The notes under the pieces are model-generated. The model made no database searches, was not told where the DNA came from, and saw only the letters and a list, made by a program, of their open reading frames with translations. This document shows positions 10,586 to 22,500 of a stretch of DNA of 64,000 nt, piece after piece (the first letter of the stretch is position 1; each line of letters starts with the position of its first letter). The position numbers were made by a program, and so were the translations under genes. The stretch comes from Sanderia malayensis (lineage: Eukaryota; Cnidaria; Scyphozoa; Semaeostomeae; Pelagiidae), in NCBI GenBank assembly GCA_013076295.1, contig RQOL01000658.1, positions 1,364,001 to 1,428,000 on the forward strand, given 5' to 3'.

Positions 10586-13500
10586 CTGGAAAAAGAGTTC
10601 GGTCAAATTTTAATACTGATGATGCAAATGCACTGGCTGGGTCAGACAACCGATTTGCTATCTTTCAAACAGATCCGAAAGATTACTGGTCTCATTACAT
10701 AATCCCCTTGCTTCCCTGTGCTCTATTTCATATCGCTACGGGAAAGGTATGAGATTAGACTTGTTGCACGAGTCTCGATTGAGTGCAAGCACGAGACTCG
10801 TTTTCTAACAGTAAGAAAAGTGGGCAAATCTCGAAGCTTCGTTCCGAAAAGTTCTGGTCCGTAAAATACCTTAACCGTAACAAAGAAATTTGTCGCCGAC
10901 CGGGCAGAGCAGCGCGCTGTTTTTGTTTTATTGTTGTACTACTCTTTGCAGCAAGTCATTGGTTAAAAACATGAACACACAATGGTTATTTAAATCCACA
11001 GAGGCGCATTCATATTATTCTTGGTAAGTTTATTGTCTTACTTTGTGCATGAAGTAATTTAGGTACTCAAAATCACACTAAAAATAGGCCAATTGCGAAA
11101 ACAATAAAGTCATGTCGAGCTCAATATTTTGCACAAGTTGTTCTAAAATCAAAGATAAATTAGAAAATTGTAAGTTTCAATGAGTACAATTACAGACTTG
11201 TGCAAGTTGTAAAAATGTCAAGCACAGCTTTTTTTGCTTTCAAATTCGTTGTCAACGAGAGGAGTGAAAACAACAAAATTCGATATTTTTGTTTATTAAT
11301 GTTTTTGAATTTTTTTTAGGTGAATTTGCATTCAAATGAATGAAGCAAAGACCAAGTGGAGACAAGTTAGTTAAATTTTGGATAGTATTTATTATTTACT
11401 TACAACAAAGACTTTAGTTTAATAAGAAGAGAAACAATAAAAACGATTTTTCGCAAAGTCCTTCCAGTGAAGTTGTATTATACTTTGTATTCACTTGTGG
11501 CATGGCTTTAGATCATGTAATGTGGTAGAACTTTTATCAAAATTGCAATTTGATTACGTTCACTTACGTTGTTTATTTATTACACAGCCTCTTTTTATTC
11601 AACTTTTTGTAACATAAATATTCAAAGTTACAAAATTGTAGCGATCGTTTGTTTTATTATTTCGAAAATTCCCGGCCTTTAATTCTCAGTGATGAAACTG
11701 TGGAAAATCCAGAATTCAGAACAAAATAAAAATTTGCAATGTTGACCAATCAGAATGCCGGTTATCAAATCCCTGCAATTTGATTGGCTCCGCCAACTTC
11801 TTGGCGGAGCAGCCCACTTTTTTAACTGTTAGTAAATAAGTCCCTGTGCGGAGTTGTCCAACGAACGTATCACAGGGACGCAATGCAGTGAGTCTAGTAT
11901 GAGATTACAGATTAAAGAAATAATGAAGCTGTCGCATTGTACTTGCACGCATGCGTAGCTTATGTCAAGAACATACACAAGGTTGCGTGGATGCGACTTC
12001 AGCCAGACTTCCACAAGTCCAGAAAGTGCACACTTTCATGTTGTAATATTTACACTTGCTTAATTTTGCTTAATGTGGGTGAACTATCCTTATTATAAAA
12101 ACCTTTTGTTATATAACATGCGTAGATCATGTCAAGAACATACACAATGTTGCGTGGTTATGGATGCGACTTAAGCCAGACTTAAACAGACTGAAATTTA
12201 GCATTTATATATGGGTCACGTTGGATTAAAAGACCCAGTAAGCAGCAGGTCAATCTATTAAAAAAAGACAAAGAAATCGATGAAAAATACCTTTAGTATT
12301 CCACTCCAGTTGTCTCCAGTTGCAATGCGAAATAGTGTGAGCATGCTACTTCCAAGATCTTTGAAATTGGCATGCTTGCCAAGACCCGTACAAGGTGTGG
12401 CGGCAGAACATTCTATGTTATCAAAGAAAAATTATTAAAACCAAGATGAAAGCAAATAAAACCTAATTTTAATGACCTTCATAATTTATAATATATATCG
12501 TGTTTCAGACCATGAAGTAGGTGCTAATTAGTTGCCTGATATGGTGCAATGAATACTGAAAATGTTAAATTTATAAAACGACTTGCCAATTGTTCCAAAA
12601 AGTTGGATTCCCAAACAGCTGTATATGAAAAAGAGGAGCGAAAACAACAGTGCCAGATTTGTCACCTGCAAAAAAACGATTTCATTGAAATTTCGAGCTC
12701 ACAATGTTAGTAACAGAAGAGGAATGATGACATATATGGACCCACGTATAAGTGTTCAACCAACCTTGAAAATTACTCCCAAACTATTGGTTACTTATTG
12801 TTGATTATTACAATAATATCAAAGTAGCAACTGGGAAAAAAAATGATTTTGTAATTGTACCTGGGGTATCGTCTCCTTAATATGATCAAGCAAAAATTGC
12901 AAGCCCTTTGCAACTTTGAGAAGCTTCAATACTAAAAATAAAGAACAAAGATATTTATACCAAACAATATTGATGTAGTTGATAATAAATCAAAAACAAT
13001 TAAAACATACTGTGAGAATCGTTGGATGGAACAAACTTAAAGTAATAGACAGAAAATAAAGATAAGGGTCCATTATTGTTCGCAAGAGTGTGTAACAACA
13101 TGAGAAACAGTGCAGTTAGAGAGACTAGCAGTGTTAGAAGTATCGGGTTTTGAACGAACCCCTGACAACACGAAGCATTCTGAGACCACGCACAACTCCC
13201 GGATTAATCTTGAAATCTCGCACGATGATCTTCTCAAGGGCAATTCCAAGAACCGATATAACAACAACGATAAAGTCAAAAAAATACCATCTGGAAAAAA
13301 CAATAATGTCGTATATTAAACTAAGGTCATTACCAATGATAAGTGAAGAGATTTAGATGCATAATATGGGATATTTCCAATAAAGAGAGACTTCCAGTTT
13401 TAATACTAACTTGTTTTTGAAATATTGTCGAAACCCAAATGCAATGATCTGAAGTAACGCTTCAAAAGCATAAATCACGGTGAAAATGATGTTACTTGTG

Positions 13501-16500
13501 TCAATAAAGTCCAACAGAGGCTATAATAAAAGAGTAAAAGACTACATAAAAATATGAAAGACTGAATAAGTTTCATATGGAATAAACGAATGTACGGATC
13601 AATGGATGAATAAACTTTTGCGTGAATAAATACAGGAATGAATGAATAAAATAGTGTGTGAATGAATAAATGAATGAATGAATAAATAAATGAATGAATA
13701 AACAGGTTAATTGATTTGGGATTCACGGATTCTGGAATAAATCCAAAAATGCTGTCGACTCTCATACGAAAATATCTTTTTTCAAAAATTATGAAAAGAA
13801 TTCAGTAGCTAAGCACAGCGATTGCCAAAAAGCTGTCTTACTGCATCCCCACATGATCATAATCTCATTACTAAGGAGTTATTAAGAAGCATTATAAATT
13901 CAGCTCCTACTGTACAACTGTGGCTTAACTCCTCTCATAGGATATAGACAGGTAACAGGTGCTTTTCTACATGTGAAATGATTAGTTGTTTTGTTTTGTC
14001 GTATTATTATTTTTAAGCTCATTAGTACCAGAAAAAAATGACCTTCTAGTTGTCTGTCATTTTCAGATAACAGAAAAGAATGAATGAATCAATGAAAAAT
14101 AAAAATGATGGTATAAATAACTTGGCCAGTAAGTAGATTACTGTTATCAGTCCGAAAGGGAGAAACTGAATCAATGAATGAATGAATGAAGGAAGAAAAA
14201 ACTGGATGAATATGTGGAATAATAATCGAATGAAACGGAGTGGGTGATTGGGTCAATAAATCAACATGCGAATGAACGAATAGATATGTGAACGAAAAGG
14301 TTTGATGAGATATTTTCACGACAGTTCAAAATCGAATTGAAGAGTTATGGCAAATGGATTGACTCACCTTGGGCATGTGATAATGTTCGATCGCCATACA
14401 TATGACATTGAGCAGTATCAAGATGGTGATGCCAATATCCCAATAGGAATGAGTGCACATTTTGTATAGCACGAGCCGTGGTCCTGTGTGCTTCCTCAAG
14501 AAATTCTCTGCAAAAGAAAACAAACAAACCATTAGATAAAAAAATTATGAATAATCTATTAAATGATATTTTCAGCACTGTGGTTTAAGGGAGGTAGGTT
14601 TTTGGGCTCAATATGCATTCTCTAGGCTTGACAAGAGCTACTAGCTTGCCGGCTTATTCCAGCTGACAGTAGTTCAAGCTTGCTCAGTAGTTCAAGTAGC
14701 TTGTACAGTAGTTCAAGCTTGTTCAGTAGTTCAAACCAAAAAACATCAATTTAATAAATTATTTTTCCCCGAGTACATGACACAATAATTTTCAACTGTG
14801 GTCGAAATAGTACAATAGAGATAACAGAAGAACATGCATAAAATGCTCACTCACCATGATGGGTCTTTCTTGCACACTCCCTCCATTTGGCAAGGGCTTT
14901 TTTGGCATTATCTTTGTCTCCCTGCAATTCCCTGCATCTCTGGAAATTCTCAACGACCACACCAACTATCATGTTCAATACGAGAAAGCCACCAATCAGA
15001 AGAAAACTTATAAAGTACAGAATTCTCCACATAGCGTAGTTTATTTGAGGCTGTAAAAGAAGAGATAGGACAAGTAAATAACAATATTGCATTTCAACCA
15101 AAATCAATTCAAACTAGATGGAACCAAAGTCAAACTTGAAACTAGATGGAACAATTTCAAATCCCAGATATCCTCCAGTAACAAAGCCTTGATTAATCAA
15201 TAATATCATAATGCTACGCAATTAAGCTATACATGCGTTAATCGTTAATTATCAAGGTATGAATACATTTATGAATAATATGTGTTGCTACACAGGTCTG
15301 AGTATATTAATCATTTTACACCCGGCGTAATTGTTGTACACCAGTCACATTCAATATAAATGACGGATTAACACGGAGATAACTTCAGCAAATCAAAACA
15401 ATCACCCTCTAGAATAATACCAGAAGGGAAGCGAATTGTATAAATAAATTTCAGAATGTAAACGAAACGTCATGTAATTTTAAGTGGTTTTTGTCGTACT
15501 TTAATTTACTGGATTTGTCAACTGGATTTTCATTGAAATTTGTCACAATTTATCATCGTGTCTCTTTTTTTTGTCGTCGTTTACATTCTGAAATTTAAGT
15601 ATAGGATAATCGGGCATTTCAGGGGGTGAAATTAGAAGCACGCCTGCATACCTGTTTGTCTACGTCAACAGCATCAGTCCCCCTTCGCATGATGTCAACC
15701 CATCCATCTTTCGTGCTCACGACAAACAATGCAATCAACGCCTGAGAAATAGAATTTAATTTTGATCAGGTAAATTAAGTCGTACATAACTTGCAGTGAA
15801 TTTCATAAACAATAAAACATTGTAAACTTCAAACTGAAGAAATATATTATACACTCGGTACATGCAGTGGTTGCAACTGAGTCAGACTAGGTGTTCGACT
15901 AAGCAAGAGTTCGACTCCTGTAGCAAGCAATACTTTTCATTTACTGATGCCCAATTGCCATCAATAAAATCATAAGCATGAAGAAATAGCTCTGATAAAT
16001 AAATCCAGTAGCTTTAGTAAATAAATGTGCCAGTGAAGGGAGTCGAACACAAGACCTTCGGGGTGGGGTTGTCAAGTTTTTAATGTCATTTGGAAAATGG
16101 GGTGGTGGCGGGTCAAATGGCAAAGCTAGTAAAGCGATGCATCCAACACAAGAAAATCGAAAGTCGCTGGGTTCAACTCCCTGTCAGTTCCGGCACATTT
16201 AAATATTAATTGACTGGTGATTCAGGTGCATATATGTTCGAAATAAGTAATTAATCGAATGTTTCAATTTCCAGCTCCATTTTCAAATTAGCTACTAACA
16301 GTATTATTTCCCAAAATTCCCCAACAACATCATATTCTCTTAACTTAAGAAGAGTAAAAATAACCGTGGACCAAAATACAGAAATAGGTTTATTAAAAGC
16401 AACATAATGTTGGGAACCTACCATGGGTAAATCGTCGAAATTGTATTGGTAATTGACCCACTTTCCTGGAGAATCTTCGCATTCCGTTTTATTGGCGACG

Positions 16501-19500
16501 TACGGTGCTCCAAGGCAGTGGTAAAATGTCCCTTTCATTAGCTGAAATTAATGTATTTAATCAAGACATCAAAAATACAGCAAAATGTATTTGCCTTGAG
16601 TTCAAGAAGTTTGATATATCCATGTTTAAAGCAAAAGTAATTTGATAATTCCAGTTTGCTATTTACCTGAACGCCAAGAATCCCAAAAACAACAAAAAAT
16701 ATTGCAGCAATAAGTACTGTGTTTCCGATCGGTTTCAAGGAATATAGCAATGTCTGTACGACTAATTTCAAGCCAGGAGCTCGACGAATCATCCTGTCAA
16801 AAATAAATCAAACAAATAATCAACCAGTAATCACTTAATCAAGAAAAATGTGATCATAATGCGTCACAAAATTAAAACTATCTGCGGGTCCAAAAACATG
16901 GTAAAACCCACAACTTTTTTTACAATTTACTCACGCAGCTTGGCATTTGACAATTTATTTATCACATCTTGAAATAAACTACCCATGTAAAATGTAAGTT
17001 TTTTATCGAAAAGCAAGAGTTCGACTCCTGTCGCAAGCAATACTTTTTATTTCCTGATGCCCAATTGCCATCAATAATATCATAAACATGTAGAAATAAC
17101 TCTCGAAAATAAATCCAGTATCTTTAATAAATAAATGTGCCAGTGAAGGGAGTCGAACACAAGACCTTCGGGGTGGGGTTGTCAAGTATTTAACGTCATT
17201 TGGAAAATGGGGTGGTGGCGGGTAAAATGGCGAAGTCAGTAAAGCGATGCATCAAACACACGAAATTCCAAAGCAACTGGGTTCAACTCCCTGTCAGTTA
17301 GGCACATTTAAATATTAATCGACTGGTGATTTAGGTGCATATATTTTCGAAATAAGTAATTTATCAGAATGTTGCAATTTCCAGCTCCATTTTTCAAATT
17401 ACTAACAGTATTATTCAAAATTCCCCCAAAACATCATATTCTTTTAATAACATCATATGCCTGTGAAGAGACTGGAACACAAAACCATCGGTTTATTTAA
17501 CGCCATTTAGAAATCAGGTTAGAAAAAAATATTAAAGCGATAGACTAAAAAAAAATTTTAATGCAAGGTGTAAGAACAGATACAAGTGACGAAAAAAAAA
17601 TGAGCATTGTGTTCAAGATTTACTTCTGACTTACCGCAATGGACGCAGGGACCGTAAAGCTCGGAGTACACGAAACGCTTTGAGAATATCAGTTTGGTTG
17701 TCTCCAGCTAGCAAGTACATGATGAAGTCAACCCAGGAGATAACAACGAGGAATCCATCCAAACAGTTCCATCCTCGACGCAGATAAGCATCACGTCCAA
17801 ATACCAATCCATGGGCAAGAACCTTCACAACACAAAACGACGAAAATCTTAGAATCACTTCATCATCAGACATCAAGGATTGTTTAATTATTAATGATTA
17901 GACTGATTAAATGTATTGGGAAATACCTTGATCATCATCTCTGCTGTGAAAAGCCACGTCAGCACAAACATTGATGTTCGAATAACTTCTCGTTTCTGAA
18001 AAAGTATGAAGCACGTTATTAACGAGAGTGAGCAAAAGTGTAAACAAAATACCAGGTAATGGTGAACTCAAAGAAGAAGATCGCGATGAAGAAGAGAACA
18101 ATGAAAAGGAGTCCAACGAAGAAAGCCAAATGAAGAAGAGAGCAATGAAGAAGAGAGCAATGAAAAGGAGTCAAACGAAGAAAGCCAAATGAAGAAGAGA
18201 GCAATGAAGAAAAGAGCAATGAAAAGGAGTCAAACGAAGAAAGCCAAATGAAGAAGAGAGCAATGAAGAAAAGAGCAATGAAAAGGAGTCCAACGAAGAA
18301 AGCCAAATGAAGAAGAGAGCAATGAAGAAAAGAGCAATGAAAAGGAGTCAAACGAAGAAAGCCAAATGAAGAAGAGAGCAATGAAGAAGAGAGCAATGAA
18401 AAGGAGTCAAACGAAGAAAGCCAAATGAAGAAGAGAGCAATGAAGAAAAGAGCAATGAAAAGGAGTCAAACGAAGAAAGCCAAATGAAGAAGAGAGCAAT
18501 GAAGAAAAGAGCAATGAAAAGGAGTCAAACGAAGAAAGCCAAATGAAGAAGAGAGCAATGAAGAAGAATTGACTGAAAATTCAGATGAAGAAAAACCGAG
18601 GCAGGACAATGATGCTAAAGAAGACACCCATTCTGGCACGAAACAAACAAAGGACACGGGGAATGAGGGACAAAAATGTGGACCAAATAAATGCAAACAG
18701 ACCTGCAGACAGAAAGCAACTTTTACCTGTGAATTCGGATCAATGTTCGGGTTTTCCATGGCTAACAGGACACAGCTGAATAGGATCATTGTAAGAATGA
18801 AATAGTCAAACCATTTACTGGCACTAACCGCTTGCAAAAATTTACGAATTCTGAAAAAAAAGGAAAAAAAGCGTTTAGCAACAACAAGCAAAAGAGTCAA
18901 GGAATAAGGAGATGTTATCATATGAAGAACGAGTTAAAATGCGTTGCCAAACGAGAATTTTAGCATGAGAGTGTTAGCTATTGCTGTGCTAACATTAAAT
19001 GTACATTGCTTACTTGTTGGTTGGCGGCAGGATAAACAAAGACCAATCAGCTCGTTTTCCAAAATAAAAATACAACCGTTTATTCTCTGTTTCCACTGCC
19101 ATCTGAAAATGAAACATATCAGCTTGGGTCAAACTGTATTAGCTAGTATAAACGATAGCACCAAGATACAAAGGATAACAATTATATCATACTCCATCTG
19201 CATTTGTGATTTGCTTTGCATTCACATCTAGTAGATAATAAGGACAAGACATGGGGCCCGCTTGCGACGTCTTGTGCCTTGCTGAAACCAGAATCGGCTC
19301 ACCAGGTTTCGGTTTTTCACTCTTCAAAACGTCTGATTTGTACTCCTTTCTATTCACCACCAATGACGTAATGCTCTTTAAACTTGCTACTCTTGGCACG
19401 GACTTGTTCTGTGACTGGATAGAAATGCCTGCGAATGATAAATCGGTGTTCGTGCGAATTCGATCGCTGCAATTGGTATCGGCATTTTCGGGGTCCTTCA

Positions 19501-22500
19501 TCTCGGGCATACTGAGTGAACGTTGCCTCAATGCCGCACTCGACATAGCTGTACCCAAAGAGCGCGAGTTGCCTTTGTTCAACAGCATCGTGGCAATTCT
19601 CTTTGCCATTCGGCGTTTTTCCTGGGAAAATATCAAGCATCATTTCACTATATCTCCATCACAAAATATTTCCTTATCGTGAAAACAAGTTGAAGCCGTT
19701 GAAGCGGGCAAACTGAAGGACTAATAGTTTGAGATAAAGAGTTGAAAGTTCATGAAGAAGAGTTCAGAGTTTAAACTGGCGAGCCAATAAGTCGAAAGTG
19801 ACTGAGAGAGTATAAACAAACTTACCATAGGGGTTGTGAAGCCTTCGACCAGAATAGCAACAAGAAGATTGAGCAGAACATAATAGCCAATTGTCATAAG
19901 TGAAAGAAAATAAAGTGCGGCCCATTTGTGCTTAGTGGCGCGCATTCCATCATACATGACTAGGTTCCAGTCTTCCTGGGTAAGGATCTGTAATAGAAAG
20001 AGAGTGAAAATTTCAATAGCACGTTAATTTCAAGGTACATGTAATAGCAATGGGTACATACATACATACATACATACATGCATGCATACATGTCAAGACC
20101 AAGAAAAATAAGACGCTATGGAAGCCTACATAACACCTTTAACATCTAAGTAAAAAATAAATAAATTAGGAACATGTATGGGTTACTTATTTACCTGGAA
20201 AACTGTGACCATGGCGAGAATAAAAGAGTCGAAATTCGATCTGGAAGTCTCTCCGTTGAAAACAAATCTTCCACCGAATAGATGCATGCCAAGAATTGCA
20301 AAAGTGAACATGAAGAGGAAGAGAAGAGCGAAGAATGTCATCACACTGGACATTGTTCGAATCATCACCAACATCTGATGTCTCATTGGACGCACGAGTT
20401 TGAAGATGCGTAGCAGACGAAGACTGCGGAGGACTATCACGTTACTGCTGCGGGTACGATCGTTGGCTAATAGCTCAGCGACGCTGAAAGAATGAATGCA
20501 TAATTGGTGTTTGTTAACCTCCGTCTAATATTGAAACACTATTGGTGAATGCATGTGGCGATGATAACTCCAGGAGGTGGTAAATACAAAATTAATCAAA
20601 GGCAAAGAAAAGATGTGTTTACATACCTCAGAACTACAATAAGACAGTCGAAGATATTGAATCCGTTGCGAAAATAGCTTTTTGGACCAACACCGAGTAG
20701 CTTTATGCACATCTCGAAACCGAATATCCATATGAAGATAAGATTTAACATTTCTAATACCTGGGTCATTTTGGCTGGCTAAAATAGAAGGAAATAAAAG
20801 AAGCCAAATGTAAAGATTGGATTGATAGACCGTACTCGGTGGAAACGATAGATGAAAAAGAATAAAGAAGAACGACAAAAAGAACAAGAAGAAGAAAATG
20901 AGAAAGAGCAAAAAATGAAGAAATAAAATGCGAACAAAAGAAAAAGGAGGATAAGAAGAAGAAAAAAAGGAAGAAGAAAAAGGAGAAGAAAAGGAAGAAG
21001 AAAAAGGAAAAGAAAAGGAAGAAGAAAAAGGAAAAGAAAAGGAAGAAGAAAAAGGAAAAGAAAAGGAAGAAGAAAAAGAAAAATAAAAGGAGGGAAAAGA
21101 TAAAGAAGAAAAGGAGGAAAAAGAAGAAGAAGAAAAGGAGGAAGAAAAGGAGGAGGAAAAGAAGAAGGAGAGGTGCAAAAGGAAGAAAGGTTTCGAGTTG
21201 ATAAATATAGAAGAACTTCAAACAGGTGTAGCATTGATTCGTGTGCTTATTCTGAGCAATTAAAAGAGATAAGAAAAAAACAACTGATGACAAAACACCC
21301 AAAAGTTAGACGAGACTTAAAATGATAAATCTTCTCAAAACAAAACCTACTTGGTTGTGATGTTCCAGTCCCATACATATGGTATTCAGTACAATGATAA
21401 TCATAATGAAATGCGAAAACTTTCGACTCTCAGATAGCTTCTTGCAATTCCTCCTGAATTTCTGCAAGAAAGTCGGCTCAACCGAGACGTAATACTTGTC
21501 GGCATTCCTCAAATCGAACATGCTTCCGTAGAGAGCCTCGCTGCTCGTATCGGCGAAATCCGAAACGTCATCGTTCTTGTTATCCGAAATTCCACTGAAC
21601 TTCGAGGCGACGCTGGGCGATTTAGACAACCGTTTCTTCGGTGTTTGCAACTTCAAAACAGAGCTGCTTGCTTTTGCCTCGGCGGTGGATAACTCCACCT
21701 TCCCGCCGCCACCGCCACCATTAACGACACCAACGCCTGCACCCACACCTACATCCACGTCTACACCTGCATTTGCGTCCTTGACTATCGACGCGTTCGC
21801 CTTGCAATAAGCTTCCGTCTTCAACTGCGTCGATGTTCCGTTGACAAGCAGCGACAGTGACGTCTTTGTTGTCAGCGATGCCTGCGCAGGACTCTGTGTT
21901 TTCTCAATCGATATTGACGAGATGGATTCGGCGTGAATCGACAACGAGTTCGAAACATCCGACGTTCGACGACCAATCGAATCCGTGTCGGAGTAATTGT
22001 TGTTCAATGGCGTCAGAAACTGTCGCGTTCGTGAACAGCTATTGCTCGTGCGATGGTCGAGGTCGAGAGAAACCTGCTGGCCGACAACATTGAGATGTGG
22101 CGATTTCAGCGGTGTTCTACTTTCTGCTTCCCCTTGTTCAATACTGAACAGCGACGGGCAGGACAATGATAGCCTCCTACATAGCTGCACTTCATTTGAC
22201 TGTACATCATCGTCAAAACATGATATCTCAACCCTTGGTATAGAGTTTCTCTTCTCACTCGACACAGCCTTGGGACTGTGAACTTGCTCCTGGGAGTCAT
22301 GATGAAATTGCATGTTGCATTTTTCACAGCGCACAGTGTGATGATGAATATGGAAGTACTCGTGATGGTGAAAGTGGTGCACGCTGCCCTTTCGCTTGCA
22401 ACTGAACCGGTCCACTATACATTGCCACATCATCCTGAAATCGCTCACCAATGACATCTGTGAGCCGCTGATGTGACGTTTTCGGTATTCCCGAATTATT

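Larger units (their letters stand above)
14855..18850 (-). other. Cav3 exons 13-19: domain III
   Basis: Exon 13 encodes S1 ([18 protein letters not shown]), exon 14 S2, and exon 15 S3-S4 ([13 protein letters not shown]). Exon 16 encodes the S4-S5 linker and S5 ([18 protein letters not shown]). Exon 17 is the pore turret, exon 18 the filter TKDGW, and exon 19 S6 ([17 protein letters not shown]). The Asp in the filter is the third residue of the EEDD ring. Confidence 0.95.

Noticed and set aside
16025..16195. tRNA genes suggested by GTTCGACTCC and GGTTCAACTCC
   Set aside because: Only B-box-like words are present; no cloverleaf with A box and acceptor stem could be folded by eye.
18019..18396. 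Minus-strand frame of Phe/Leu/Ser repeats
   Set aside because: It follows the 59-bp minisatellite inside a Cav3 intron.
18102..18570. CRISPR-like array
   Set aside because: The 59-bp units abut with no unique spacers, and the sequence is an animal intron.
20525..21302. Three long minus-strand frames rich in Phe, Ser and Leu
   Set aside because: They are the purine/pyrimidine tract read in different frames, between exons 7 and 8 of Cav3.
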